From Parabacteroides sp. PH5-46 (GTDB taxonomy: Bacteria; Bacteroidota; Bacteroidia; Bacteroidales; Tannerellaceae): a stretch of DNA of 64,000 bases. The position numbers and the translations under genes are program-made. The DNA is taken from assembly GCF_029892785.1 (NCBI RefSeq), contig NZ_JARXXA010000003.1, positions 248,001 through 312,000 of the forward strand. The letters are read 5' to 3'. The notes beneath the pieces are model-generated. The model searched no databases. It saw nothing but the letters and a program-made list of their open reading frames with translations, and had not been told where the DNA came from. Positions 18,239 through 27,663 of this stretch are shown here, piece by piece (position 1 is the first letter of the stretch; the number at the start of each line of letters is the position of its first letter).

Positions 18239-18970
18239 TTATTTAATATTAGCTGACTCTATCGAGTAATTGATATATCTTTTCTTCATCCAGCGGTATG
18301 CAAAACAGTCTACTAGCGGACTGATCAGCCGGTTCCACAGATGAAACTTGGACTGTCCGGCAATCCGCTCAAAATGGCGAACCGGCAGTTGTTTTATCCT
18401 CCCTTGCTGAAGCTGTATTAGTGCCGGTATAAAGCGGTGCATACCGTTAAAGAACGGAATACGTTTGGCATATATTGTGTTTATCACCTTCAATGGGCAT
18501 CCTGTATCTTCCGCTCCGTCATGCGTCATCATACGTCGGAAGTTATTGGCAATTCGAGACGACAGCTTTTTTACAAAGGAGTCTTTTCTTCCCATACGGA
18601 TACCTGTTACCAGTTCAAAATTGTTTCTGTATGGGAGTAGTAATTCAAAATCTTCCGGACTGGTCTGAAGGTCGGCGTCAATGTAGCCTACGAAAGGGGA
18701 TTCAGCTGTATCTATCCCTGCTTTTATCGCCGCACTTAGTCCACAATTCTTGGCAAAGGAAATGTAGTACAGATGTTCGTGTTGGCTGCATACCTCTTTT
18801 ATTCCTGTCAGACTGGCATCTTTTGATCCGTCATTGACAAACAATACGCATGTCTTGACAGATGCCTGTTGGATGTAAAGCGATAATGCTTCCGCCAAAC
18901 GTTTGATGTTCTCTTCTTCATTGTAAATAGGTACAATGATGCAGAATTCATATGTCGATGTTACATTCAT
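18239..18970 (-). CDS. GT2 glycosyltransferase, polyprenyl-phosphate sugar synthase type (DPM1/ArnC-like)
   Basis: A 243-residue GT-A fold enzyme at the cytosolic face of the membrane. It opens with IIVPIYNEEENI and FVNDGSKDAS; the metal-binding DADLQTSPED motif and the FAKNCGLSAAIKAG segment are typical of dolichyl- or undecaprenyl-phosphate glycosyl synthases. No C-terminal transmembrane pair is present, in contrast with ArnC. Sitting between LAB_N and an ArnT-like gene, it would charge a polyprenyl phosphate with a sugar, plausibly GalA from the adjacent epimerase. Confidence 0.9.
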   Translation of the reverse strand: MNVTSTYEFCIIVPIYNEEENIKRLAEALSLYIQQASVKTCVLFVNDGSKDASLTGIKEVCSQHEHLYYISFAKNCGLSAAIKAGIDTAESPFVGYIDADLQTSPEDFELLLPYRNNFELVTGIRMGRKDSFVKKLSSRIANNFRRMMTHDGAEDTGCPLKVINTIYAKRIPFFNGMHRFIPALIQLQQGRIKQLPVRHFERIAGQSKFHLWNRLISPLVDCFAYRWMKKRYINYSIESANIK

Positions 18971-18984
18971 TCTAATGCCAAATA

Positions 18985-20628
18985 TTATTTTTTTCTGATA
19001 ATTGCTACTTCTTTTACCAACTCAGGATTATATCGTTTATGGTCTTTTTTTCTCCAGTTGTTGTCGAATGTACCAACCGGCTCTATGATAAGATCTCTCC
19101 CTGCCAGCAAGCTATCTATGGGTTGGCCGCTTAGCAATACAAAAGGGGTAGCTTTATAGATCGCTTCCTTGTCCGACAAATCTATTTCTGTTATCCGTTG
19201 ATTGGCTTCATACACCAATTCTATGCGTAAGGGTTCTTCTCTGTTGTGATAAAACGGAAGGCTCTGTAATTCTGTATGATCACGTAACAAGCGGATACTG
19301 TGTCTTTCTTCGTTTATAAACATTTTTCCGATGGGTATCAGGCAGAAGGCCTTTACTACAACCATGGCGAGAATGAGTCCTTTGAATACGGAAGCTACCT
19401 GTATACCCTTTTTCCCAAACAAAGAGCGGAACAGATAGAAACTTACTCCCCAGGCACATATCCCAATTATTATAAGTAGGAAAAGGGAAAGCTGTTTCTC
19501 TTTATAAAATAATATATATAAAGCAATCGGCAAGGCTATCAGAATCATAGCGATGATGATCGTATTGATCCGGAATACACTTCTGTCGACTTTACTTTTC
19601 ATTCCCTCCAGCATCCGGCGAAAATAGAAGCCTATCATCATAGCTCCCGGAATCAGGAGGGGCAGTAGATAGCGAGTTTTCTTCTCTGGTATAGCCGACA
19701 GCAGTATAAGGGATGCCAGAAACCAGATAAAGGAGAATATGCTTTCCTTTGGGCGGGTTTCTTTTTTGTCGACAAAGAAGTAAACAATAGACGTTACCCA
19801 AAACAAAGTCCACATACCGGCTTCGGCAGGGAATTGCCAGTAGTAATACCAGGGACGCACATTGTGATTCAGCCAGGAAGACGACTCTTTCTGACCTACG
19901 CTTATCAGTAAGTCGCTATGAAATGCCCATACGTATAATACCCACCAGAAAGAAACAAGCAGGCAGACAACAATCATGGATATAAGTGGCCAGACCTTTT
20001 TACGAACACTCGGACGATAGACCGTGATATACCCAATCAGGAAGGGCAGAAATAATGCGTAAAACGAGACAGGCCCTTTACTCAGAAAGGAGAGCCCCAT
20101 CAATACTCCCGACAGTATGAAGTTCTTCCATTGGACGCCTTTTTCTTCCAGGGCGAGGATCAGAAAGTAGATCGCTCCTAGCATAAAGGCATGGGTATAG
20201 ATATCCCAGGTAGCCGTGCGAGCCATCAGGATTACATTGATGCAGGTAGCCAGTATCAGGGCAGCTATCAAACCGGTATTTCTGTTGCGGCTTAGGCGTG
20301 ATACAATCAGGTATAGAAACAAAACCATCAGAAAACCCATCATGCCGGTGGCACATCGTTGAGCAACCAGATTACCAGCTGCCACATGCTCTATACCGGC
20401 AGCTATCCAAGTGGGGAGAGGAGGCTTTTCAAGTCTCAGTTCTCCATTCATGGTAGGAAGCAGATAGTTGCCATAATGCACCATTTCCTGCGCGGTAGCC
20501 AGGTTCCTTGCCTCCATAATATCAGCGGGAATCATCCTGTTATGGATAAAGAATGAGAAGAAGCATATGGCGATTAATATCCCGTAATGAATAGATGCTT
20601 GAGAAAATATCGGCTGGTTTTTATCCAT
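18985..20628 (-). CDS. ArnT-like lipid-linked glycosyltransferase (GT39/GT83 fold)
   Basis: A 547-residue polytopic inner-membrane enzyme with about 12 hydrophobic helices and a C-terminal soluble tail. The first periplasmic loop has the family pattern PADIMEARNLATAQEM ... LRLEKPPLPTW; the usual adjacent Asp-Glu pair is replaced by Asp-Ile-Met-Glu. LSKGPVSFY and PEKKTRYLLPLLIP follow further on, as in ArnT. Such enzymes move a sugar from polyprenyl phosphate to lipid A or another glycan on the periplasmic side. The cluster context suggests a uronic-acid donor; the acceptor cannot be read from sequence. Confidence 0.88.
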   Translation of the reverse strand: MDKNQPIFSQASIHYGILIAICFFSFFIHNRMIPADIMEARNLATAQEMVHYGNYLLPTMNGELRLEKPPLPTWIAAGIEHVAAGNLVAQRCATGMMGFLMVLFLYLIVSRLSRNRNTGLIAALILATCINVILMARTATWDIYTHAFMLGAIYFLILALEEKGVQWKNFILSGVLMGLSFLSKGPVSFYALFLPFLIGYITVYRPSVRKKVWPLISMIVVCLLVSFWWVLYVWAFHSDLLISVGQKESSSWLNHNVRPWYYYWQFPAEAGMWTLFWVTSIVYFFVDKKETRPKESIFSFIWFLASLILLSAIPEKKTRYLLPLLIPGAMMIGFYFRRMLEGMKSKVDRSVFRINTIIIAMILIALPIALYILFYKEKQLSLFLLIIIGICAWGVSFYLFRSLFGKKGIQVASVFKGLILAMVVVKAFCLIPIGKMFINEERHSIRLLRDHTELQSLPFYHNREEPLRIELVYEANQRITEIDLSDKEAIYKATPFVLLSGQPIDSLLAGRDLIIEPVGTFDNNWRKKDHKRYNPELVKEVAIIRKK

Positions 20629-20637
20629 TTTGCTCTA

Positions 20638-21498
20638 TTAAAAACATCGTATATATCCTATTGAGTAATTATCGTAAAGATAGTCTTTCATGCCGTGATT
20701 GTAGCGTAAAGAAATGATATTTTTCTTGTACTCATACCGTAAGTTGTTTCGTATGATCAGCGGGCGGTCGCCATTATTTTCGTATCCGTAAAAGCCGGAG
20801 AGGTCTGTCGTCAGGCTGAAGTTGCGGTATGTACCTGTAAAGCCTGCTCCATAGGATAAGGCGTCGTTTTGGCGATGCTCTATCTTGTTGGTCGTCCAAC
20901 AGTAGAAACCTATCAATGCCTGCATGCGCAGAGAGGCTGTTTCCGAAGCATTTTTAAGGAGTGTTTTTCCTACCGTAAGGTCGAACCAATAGGCGGCGGC
21001 ATCTGTAAAGCGGGCATCACATACCCGGCTTCCGCTGGCTGTTTTCAGTGTCATATTAAGCATGGCATCTACCCACTTCTCACTTTTCAATAGTTGGAAA
21101 AAGGCGGAAACCACAATATCACCATTATATGAGATAGGACTTTCTGTTTCTACAGCATGCCGTTCATCGCGGGTTTCGGGGGTGAGTTTGTAGTCCTCTT
21201 TTACCAGGCAGCTTACTTCTACTCCGGCGCGTCCTTTTACGAAGGGAACCAGTGCCCGTACAAAGAAATCCTTCGTTTTATCCCCTGTGTAGTAGTGGTA
21301 TTGCCCGCGCACTTCCACTTCAAAGCGGGATGGGCATATCCCCGAACGAAGCTCGGGAAAAGGAAAAGCACTCGGTCCGAAATAGCGGGGAGAATAGATA
21401 AGGTCCTTCACATTGTCGCGCCAGCTATCGTCAGCCATTGCCTTAGGAGTGCAAATAATAGCCAGAAGTATCAACAACAGGTAGTGTTTTCTTATCAT
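20638..21498 (-). CDS. putative outer-membrane beta-barrel protein, unknown function
   Basis: I do not recognise a named family. The 286-residue product has a clear signal peptide (MIRKHYLLLILLAIICTPKAMA, in the first 22 residues) and then alternating hydrophobic/polar strands rich in Tyr, Phe and Arg. It ends in ...YIRCF, a terminal aromatic residue typical of barrel proteins. Internal segments such as FSLTTDLSGFYGYENN and IISLRYNHGMKDYLYDN look like paired barrel strands. It is the first gene of the cluster with the ArnT-like, GT2, LAB_N and epimerase genes, and starts 46 nt downstream of the ABC exporter stop. A link with surface glycan or lipid A modification is suggested only by position. 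Confidence 0.72.
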   Translation of the reverse strand: MIRKHYLLLILLAIICTPKAMADDSWRDNVKDLIYSPRYFGPSAFPFPELRSGICPSRFEVEVRGQYHYYTGDKTKDFFVRALVPFVKGRAGVEVSCLVKEDYKLTPETRDERHAVETESPISYNGDIVVSAFFQLLKSEKWVDAMLNMTLKTASGSRVCDARFTDAAAYWFDLTVGKTLLKNASETASLRMQALIGFYCWTTNKIEHRQNDALSYGAGFTGTYRNFSLTTDLSGFYGYENNGDRPLIIRNNLRYEYKKNIISLRYNHGMKDYLYDNYSIGYIRCF

Positions 21499-21544
21499 TC
21501 CTTAGAATTCTTTAGATTGAGGTGCAAAAATATGAATTACTTTT

Positions 21545-23329
21545 CTATTCGTTGATTGTTTTTGAGATTTTATCAATATTGAGGCTTCGTGCCATGGCGT
21601 CGAATATCTCTTTGTAGGTGCCCTCATGGTGGTATAGCTCTTCATGGGTACCCGACTCTACTACCTGCCCGTCTTTCATCACAAAGATGTTGTTGGAGTC
21701 TATGATCTGTGAGATACTGTGCGAGATAATGATAACCGTCCGGTCTTTCTTTATCGCGTCTAAGCTGTTTTTTATCTGTTCGGTAGAAACAGCGTCCAGA
21801 CTGGCAGTCGGCTCGTCTAAGAATATAATAGGAGGGTTTTTCAGAAACATCCGGGCAATGGCTATCTTCTGTTGTTGCCCACCGGAGAGGGCTAATGCCG
21901 ATGTCTCATACTGCTTGGGCAGACCCATGATTTGTTCGTGTATATGCGACTTTCTGGCGGCTTCCACTACCTCTTCATGCGTAGCATCGGGCTTGCCGTA
22001 ACGGATATTTTCGTCGATCGTGCCGTTGAATATATGGTTCTTTTGCAATACCAGTCCGATGTGTTCACGCAAGTAGGCGGTATCGTATTGATCCAGTGGA
22101 ATACCATCCAGCAGAATCTCTCCGGAATCGGGATGGTAGAACTTGTCCAGCAGATTGACCAATGTACTTTTTCCGGCTCCCGACAGGCCTACCAAAGCCG
22201 TGATCTTATTGGGTAATATCTCCATATTGATGGTATGCAGAGTAGGTTCTTTGTTGTCCGGATAAGTGAAGTTGACATTCTTTAGTTCAAACTTCCCTTT
22301 GATTGCTGTCGGACGGTAACTTCCTGATTGCTCGATCTGATGGTCTGCTTTCAGGATATCAAAGAAGCTCTCAGAGTAGATCAACGCGTCATTCATCTGG
22401 TCGTAAATGCGATGCAACTGCCGGATAGGAGCCGAAACGTTATTAAACAACATAATATGAAACATAATCGCTCCGATTGTCATTTGTCCCGACAATACCA
22501 GGTAAGCCGTCAGGATGATGATGATAACAACCCCTATCTGCTCTACGAAGCTCTTCAGCCCGTCAAACAGGAAGTTCACTTTCCGAGTCTTCATCTGGGT
22601 GTCGGTCAGGTCATTCTGTAACCCCAGTTGCTTTTTGCCTTCGATACTTTCACGGATAAAGGATTTTATCACCATAATAGAGTCGAGGATACCCAGAATG
22701 CCCTGACTCTTGTTCTCCCTCAATTCCCTGATCTTCACCCGGGAGCCTTTGATCTTGCGGGCTTGTAGTACACTTACGTAGAAATAGATCGGAATGATAC
22801 ATAGCCCCACCATCCCCACGTAGAAATTAGCTTGAAACATCATCGCCAAGGCCACGAGCGAGTTGGCAAACAGTGGCAGGATGTCGATAAAGAAGTTTTG
22901 CACCATACGGGTTAGGCTTTCCACGCCACGGTCTATACGTGTCTGAAGTTTTCCTGACTGGTTTCCACCGGACGTAAAAAAGGCTAGTTTATAGGTCAGT
23001 ATCTTTTCGATCACAGCCTGCGCCAGGTCTCTTGAAATAAATATCCGAAGCTTCTCGCCATAATACTTCTGCCCAAACTGTATAATGGCATTCACCACCT
23101 CTTTCCCAATCAGTATAACCGATATAATACCAATAATATGCAGCCCATCCTTCAGGGCCTTATGCTCCATCAGCAATTCACTGATCTGATCCACTGTATA
23201 GCGCAACACCCAGGCATTCACCTGTGCCGCAAAAGATCCGATAAGCGTAAGCAAAAGCGTAAAGACAACCAACCAACGATAAGGCTTTACATAAGGGTAT
23301 ATATTCCTGAACAATCGAGACAAAGACAT
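21545..23329 (-). CDS. ABC exporter, fused transmembrane and ATPase domains
   Basis: A 594-residue half-transporter that would work as a homodimer in the inner membrane. The start MSLSRLFRNIYPYV is chosen because the longer frame to 23392 overlaps the terminator at 23366-23405. Six helices form residues about 20-310; the nucleotide-binding domain follows with Walker A GLSGAGKST, signature LSGGQQQK, Walker B IIFLDEPTAS and the switch His (IISHS). It resembles MsbA/LmrA-like multidrug or lipid exporters. It sits between the carboxylase operon terminator and the glycan modification cluster, so a lipid or lipid-linked substrate is possible but unproven. Confidence 0.92.
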   Translation of the reverse strand: MSLSRLFRNIYPYVKPYRWLVVFTLLLTLIGSFAAQVNAWVLRYTVDQISELLMEHKALKDGLHIIGIISVILIGKEVVNAIIQFGQKYYGEKLRIFISRDLAQAVIEKILTYKLAFFTSGGNQSGKLQTRIDRGVESLTRMVQNFFIDILPLFANSLVALAMMFQANFYVGMVGLCIIPIYFYVSVLQARKIKGSRVKIRELRENKSQGILGILDSIMVIKSFIRESIEGKKQLGLQNDLTDTQMKTRKVNFLFDGLKSFVEQIGVVIIIILTAYLVLSGQMTIGAIMFHIMLFNNVSAPIRQLHRIYDQMNDALIYSESFFDILKADHQIEQSGSYRPTAIKGKFELKNVNFTYPDNKEPTLHTINMEILPNKITALVGLSGAGKSTLVNLLDKFYHPDSGEILLDGIPLDQYDTAYLREHIGLVLQKNHIFNGTIDENIRYGKPDATHEEVVEAARKSHIHEQIMGLPKQYETSALALSGGQQQKIAIARMFLKNPPIIFLDEPTASLDAVSTEQIKNSLDAIKKDRTVIIISHSISQIIDSNNIFVMKDGQVVESGTHEELYHHEGTYKEIFDAMARSLNIDKISKTINE

Positions 23330-23365
23330 GGCAAAACGATTAAAATAAGCCTCAAAGATACGAAA

Positions 23366-23405
23366 AAAGACCGGATTAATGAGTTTTCTCACCCATCCGG
23401 TCTTT
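23366..23405 (-). terminator. terminator of the acyl-CoA carboxylase operon
   Basis: On the minus strand, AAAGACCGGAT and ATCCGGTCTTT form a perfect 11-bp stem followed by more T. It lies 27 nt after the biotin-carrier stop and 36 nt before the ABC gene start. Confidence 0.85.
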
Positions 23406-23431
23406 CGAGATTGAGTCTATATATTTTAGAT

Positions 23432-23956
23432 CTATTCTACGACCATCATTTTGTCGCCTACCGACATTTTGTCTGTTTCGTTGATGTAGACTTCTTTTAC
23501 GATGCCGTCGATGGGGCTGCGTATCTCGTTTTCCATCTTCATGGCTACCAGTACGCAGAGGGGGTCTCCGGCTTTTACTTCGTCTCCTGCTTTTACGTAG
23601 ACTTTCAGGATTACGCCCGGCATCTGGGCGGCTATCACCTGGCGTCCGGCGGCTACTGTTTTGGTGCGTGCCATGCGCATTTTCTTCAGCTCGTCTATTA
23701 CGCTGATCTGGAACAGGTCGCCTTTGTTTTTTACCTCGTATGCGGAGTCGCCTACGCTTGATATCTGTACCCCATGCGAGCGGTTGTTCAGGATAATAGA
23801 ATAGATGGTGTCTCCGCCCAGGTTGTAGTCTACTTCATAAATCTCGCCATTTACGGATATCTTCTTGATGGGGCCGTCTTCCAGAATTTCTACTTTAAAT
23901 TCGGTGTCCGGCATATCGTTTACTGTTGCAAAATAAGTTGCTAATGCTTTTGCCAT
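23432..23956 (-). CDS. biotin carboxyl carrier protein of acyl-CoA carboxylase
   Basis: A 174-residue carrier subunit. Residues about 15-95 form a small beta-rich domain that resembles the one preceding biotinyl domains in propionyl-CoA carboxylase; residues about 100-174 are a biotinyl domain with [14 protein letters not shown]. The Lys of AMKM is the biotin site, with Val in place of the common Glu before it. A strong AAGGAGG lies 8-9 nt before the ATG. It is the third gene of the operon after the carboxyltransferase and biotin carboxylase, and a perfect hairpin terminator follows. Confidence 0.93.
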   Translation of the reverse strand: MAKALATYFATVNDMPDTEFKVEILEDGPIKKISVNGEIYEVDYNLGGDTIYSIILNNRSHGVQISSVGDSAYEVKNKGDLFQISVIDELKKMRMARTKTVAAGRQVIAAQMPGVILKVYVKAGDEVKAGDPLCVLVAMKMENEIRSPIDGIVKEVYINETDKMSVGDKMMVVE

Positions 23957-23974
23957 CGTGTTGTCCTCCTTTTA

Positions 23975-25486
23975 TTAAAAATTATTTGCCGACATCTGTA
24001 GCTTGCCATAGTGTTTCCATAAGGATTCTCCTACCAAGGGGACTGTCGTAGCGCGGGCTGCGGCTTCTTTTTCTCCTTCAAAATGCTTGATGGCTGCTGC
24101 TATGACAGCTACCGTAGGATCAGAGTTTTGCCTCCGGTTCAGCTCTTCTTTGTCGAATTTCGTATCAATAAAGGTCGTATCATAATTGCCTTTCAGGAAG
24201 GTTTTATTATGTAATACGCTCAGGTGGAAGGGGATCGTTGTTTTGATACCCAGTATCTTGTATTCACGCAAGGCACGAACCATGTTCGAGATGGCCGACT
24301 CGCGATTGCGCCCCCAGGAGCAGAGTTTGGCGATCATCGGGTCGTAATGCAGGGATACTTCAAAGCCTGCGTAGGCGGCGCTGTCGAGCCGCACGTTACG
24401 TCCTTCCGGCGCCTCGCGCACCCGGATAATGCCCGGCGAAGGCATGAAGTTGTTGGCCGGGTCTTCGGCATAGATGCGGCACTCGATGGCGGCTCCCCTG
24501 AACTCGATGTCTTCCTGCTTGTAGGGCAGGCGGCTGCCCGAGGCTACCAGTATCATGTCACGCACAAGATCTACACCTGTACATTCTTCTGTTACAGGGT
24601 GTTCTACCTGCAAGCGGGTATTCATCTCCAGGAAGTAGAAGTTCTGGTCTTTATCCATCATAAACTCCAGGGTTCCGGCGCTGTAATAGCCTATTTTCTT
24701 ACAGGCTTCTACCGATATGGCCAGCATTTTCCGGCGGGTTTCTTCCTTCACAAAGGGCGAAGGCGACTCTTCGATTACCTTCTGATTCCTTCGCTGGATC
24801 GAGCATTCGCGCTCGTAGAGGTGGATTACATTGCCGTATTTGTCACCCAATACCTGCACTTCTATATGGTGCGGATTTTCGATGTATTTCTCGATATACA
24901 CCGAGTCGTTTCCAAAGGAGTTGGCCGCTTCAGAACGGGACATACGGAAGGCCGCGTCGAGGTCTTTCTCTTCGCGCACCAACCGCATGCCCTTTCCTCC
25001 GCCTCCGGCTGCTGCCTTCAGCATAATCGGATAACCTATCTCATTTGCCAATGTTCTTACTTCTTCCAGGTCGGTAACAGGGTCTTCCGTGCCGGGAACG
25101 ACCGGTACACCCGCTGCTTTCATAATCTTCCGGGCTTCCGTTTTCAACCCCATTTTGGCGATTACGTCGGCGCTGGGACCTATGAAATTGATGCCTTCTT
25201 CTTCGCAGCGACGGGCAAAGTCCGCATTTTCAGACAAAAAGCCATAGCCCGGATGGATAGCCGCTCCGGTTTTCTTGGCTATTTCCAGAATCAAATCGGG
25301 TTTCAGATAAGATGTATCTTCTTCATTTTCAGAGATACAATACGCCTCTTCCGCATATCGTACATGCAAGGCGCCACGGTCTACATGGGTATAAATGGCC
25401 ACTGTAGGTATCTTCATTACGCGGCAAGTGCGAAATATACGCATCGCAATCTCCCCACGATTAGCTACTAATACTTTCTTTATCAT
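23975..25486 (-). CDS. accC: biotin carboxylase subunit of acyl-CoA (propionyl/acetyl-CoA) carboxylase
   Basis: A 503-residue ATP-grasp enzyme that carboxylates carrier-bound biotin using bicarbonate and ATP. It starts with [18 protein letters not shown]; the glycine-rich ATP loop [44 protein letters not shown] and [14 protein letters not shown] are all intact. A C-terminal extension beyond the AccC core (about residues 450-503) may contact its partners. It overlaps the upstream carboxyltransferase by 4 nt (ATGA) and is followed by the carrier gene 18 nt later. A dedicated carboxylase acting on propionyl-CoA is the most likely complex. Confidence 0.93.
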   Translation of the reverse strand: MIKKVLVANRGEIAMRIFRTCRVMKIPTVAIYTHVDRGALHVRYAEEAYCISENEEDTSYLKPDLILEIAKKTGAAIHPGYGFLSENADFARRCEEEGINFIGPSADVIAKMGLKTEARKIMKAAGVPVVPGTEDPVTDLEEVRTLANEIGYPIMLKAAAGGGGKGMRLVREEKDLDAAFRMSRSEAANSFGNDSVYIEKYIENPHHIEVQVLGDKYGNVIHLYERECSIQRRNQKVIEESPSPFVKEETRRKMLAISVEACKKIGYYSAGTLEFMMDKDQNFYFLEMNTRLQVEHPVTEECTGVDLVRDMILVASGSRLPYKQEDIEFRGAAIECRIYAEDPANNFMPSPGIIRVREAPEGRNVRLDSAAYAGFEVSLHYDPMIAKLCSWGRNRESAISNMVRALREYKILGIKTTIPFHLSVLHNKTFLKGNYDTTFIDTKFDKEELNRRQNSDPTVAVIAAAIKHFEGEKEAAARATTVPLVGESLWKHYGKLQMSANNF

Positions 25487-27027
25487 AATGGTAAATTTGA
25501 GTGTTTTTTGGGGGGATTGGATTGGCGTTTGTTGGCCAATAGTTCGAAGCTGCGGATCAGGCGGGGGCGGGTAGAGGAGGGTTCGATGATCTCGTCTACG
25601 TAGCCCAGTTCGGCAGCCCGGTAGGGGTTGGCAAACTTTTCCCGGTAATCGTCTTGCAGTTCTTTGCGTTTGGCTTCCGGATCTTTTGCCGTGCTTATCT
25701 CTTTGCGGAACAAGATATTAACGGCTCCGTCGGCACCCATCACGGCAATCTCGGCCGTAGGGTAGGCAAAGTTGATATCCCCCCGGATATGCTTGGAACT
25801 CATCACATCATAAGCCCCTCCGTATGCCTTGCGGGTAATGACCGTAACCTTGGGTACTGTAGCTTCGCAATAGGCGTAGAGCAGCTTGGCGCCGTGCCGG
25901 ATGATGCCGTCGTACTCCTGGTTTACGCCGGGCAGGAAGCCGGGTACATCCACGTATGTGAGCAAGGGGATGTTGAAGGCATCGCAGAAACGAACAAAGC
26001 GGGCGGCCTTTACCGAGGCGTTTATATCCAAGGTTCCCGCCAGGGCGGCCGGTTGGTTGGCTACTACACCGATGGTCTTGCCATTCAAGCGGATATAGCC
26101 TATCACAATGTTTTTTGCGTATTCTTCCTGCACTTCAAAGAAGTTGTGGTCGTCTGCCACAGAAGTGATCAGGTCTTTGATGTCGTATGGCTGGTTGGGA
26201 TTGGTGGGTATCAGCTCATTGAGTGAGTCATCGATGCGGTTGGGACTGTCTGTTGTAGGAACAAACGGAGGCTCTTCCATATTATTATTCGGCAGGAAAG
26301 AGACCAGTTCCCGTATCTTCAGGATGCAGTCTATATCGTTATCAGCCGAGAAATGAGCCACGCCCGAGCGTTCCGTATGTATCTCCGAGCCTCCCAGCTC
26401 GTTTTTTGTCACGTCTTCCTGTGTCACACTCTTCACTACATCAGGCCCTGTGATAAACATATAGCTGCTTTCTTTTACCATAAAGATAAAGTCGGTGAGG
26501 GCAGGGGAGTAGACGGCTCCTCCGGCACAGGGGCCCATAATGGCGCTGATCTGCGGAATCACCCCCGAAGCCAGCGAGTTACGAAGGAATATGTCCGCGT
26601 ATCCCGCCAGCGAACGTACGCCCTCCTGTATGCGTGCCCCTCCCGAGTCGTTCAGCCCGATAACGGGCGCTCCGAGCTGCATCGCCATATCCATAATCTT
26701 ACATATCTTCCGGGCGTAGGTTTCCGACAAAGCTCCGCCAAAAACTGTAAAGTCTTGAGCGAAAACAAATACCGTACGTTTCCCGATAATACCATATCCT
26801 GTCACCACACCGTCGCCCAAGGGACGCTGTTTTTCCAGTCCGAAGTCATAACATTGATGGGTTACAAACTTGTCTACTTCTACAAAAGTTCCTTTTTCCA
26901 GTAGTAATTCGATCCGTTCCCTGGCGGTTAGTTTTCCCGCCGTATGTTGCTTGTCAATCCGGGCTTCTCCGCCCCCGAGTTCTGCCTGTTGATTTAAGGC
27001 ATTTAATTGTGCAATCTTCTCTTTCAT
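25483..27027 (-). CDS. acyl-CoA carboxylase carboxyltransferase (PccB-like)
   Basis: A 514-residue crotonase-fold carboxyltransferase that moves the carboxyl group from biotin to an acyl-Co[14 protein letters not shown] at the N-terminus, [37 protein letters not shown] (oxyanion site) and the C-terminal [11 protein letters not shown] and PTAEIAVMG are all present. It heads the three-gene operon carboxyltransferase - biotin carboxylase - carrier. A second homologue with its own carrier is at 45188. In Bacteroidales such genes serve propionyl/methylmalonyl-CoA interconversion in propionate metabolism; the exact acyl-CoA is inferred. Confidence 0.93.
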   Translation of the reverse strand: MKEKIAQLNALNQQAELGGGEARIDKQHTAGKLTARERIELLLEKGTFVEVDKFVTHQCYDFGLEKQRPLGDGVVTGYGIIGKRTVFVFAQDFTVFGGALSETYARKICKIMDMAMQLGAPVIGLNDSGGARIQEGVRSLAGYADIFLRNSLASGVIPQISAIMGPCAGGAVYSPALTDFIFMVKESSYMFITGPDVVKSVTQEDVTKNELGGSEIHTERSGVAHFSADNDIDCILKIRELVSFLPNNNMEEPPFVPTTDSPNRIDDSLNELIPTNPNQPYDIKDLITSVADDHNFFEVQEEYAKNIVIGYIRLNGKTIGVVANQPAALAGTLDINASVKAARFVRFCDAFNIPLLTYVDVPGFLPGVNQEYDGIIRHGAKLLYAYCEATVPKVTVITRKAYGGAYDVMSSKHIRGDINFAYPTAEIAVMGADGAVNILFRKEISTAKDPEAKRKELQDDYREKFANPYRAAELGYVDEIIEPSSTRPRLIRSFELLANKRQSNPPKKHSNLPL

Positions 27028-27663
27028 GGTACATTTACACTTTTACAGGTTTCCGATAAATATAATAGATCTATATAATAATAACAATTGAAACTGCATA
27101 GAGTTCATCTATTTACGTATAAATTTTATCTATTTCACTGTATTCCGTTTCGGATGCTTTTTCTGCTACATCCAATCGAAATAGGAAAAGCCATCTGTTT
27201 TCTTTTTGCTGAATCAGACATTATTTTCTGTTATAAGTACGTCTAAAAATATTTAGAGGTAGGTGTAAATCAATTTACAGGTAGGTGTAAATTTATTTAG
27301 AGGTACGTCTAAATTCATTTACACGTACCTCTAAATAAAAAGTAGACAAGATATAATGCTTAAATCTTGCGTCTAGCCTTCAAAATGGATAGTAAGAAAT
27401 ATTTTTTTTAGTGCATTATTTTTTGCAAGCAAATAGTTAGTTAAATTTGGGTATTTTTAAATCTTTGACGTTAAAATAGCTTTAGGGTTCGTCATTTTGT
27501 TAAGAAGATACGGTTTATTTGTTTTCGGTAGCGATTTTGACCCCTTAATATGTGCTGTTATTATATTGTTAAAAAAAAATGCATATTGTAATTTTTCTTA
27601 TATTTGTTTACTTTTCTATGATATATTAGGAAAGTATAATGGGAAATTTAGGTTGTTGTAGTT
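27028..27663. other. 636-bp divergent intergenic region
   Basis: It lies between the leftward carboxylase operon and the rightward sigma-factor gene. It holds the 99-bp palindromic array at 27239-27337 and is otherwise AT-rich. Possible Bacteroidetes -7 boxes are TAAATTTG at 27442-27449 and TATATTTG at 27599-27606, the latter 57 nt before the sigma gene. No convincing coding sequence or RNA gene is visible. Confidence 0.7.
27239..27337. repeat. array C: nine alternating 11-nt words (99 bp)
   Basis: The stretch divides exactly into nine 11-mers that alternate in strand. Read outward they are ACGTCTAAAAA, ACCTCTAAATA, AGGTGTAAATC, ACCTGTAAATT, AGGTGTAAATT, ACCTCTAAATA, ACGTCTAAATT, ACGTGTAAATG and ACCTCTAAATA, consensus ASSTSTAAATN. 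Positions 2, 3 and 5 vary only between C and G; position 10 only between T and A; position 11 (the palindrome centre) varies freely. A degenerate tenth word may lie just left (27228-27238). Confidence 0.93.

Noticed and set aside
23330-23392. N-terminal extension of the ABC exporter
   Set aside because: It would overlap the carboxylase operon terminator, and the family N-terminus fits the ATG at 23329.
24224-25471. 415-codon open frame antisense to the biotin carboxylase
   Set aside because: It lies entirely within a clear conserved gene on the other strand, and its His/Phe/Arg-rich translation resembles no family.
27028-27238. Small RNA gene or short ORF in the 636-bp gap
   Set aside because: Only AT-rich sequence with weak partial dyads was seen; no terminator or promoter pair defines a transcript.
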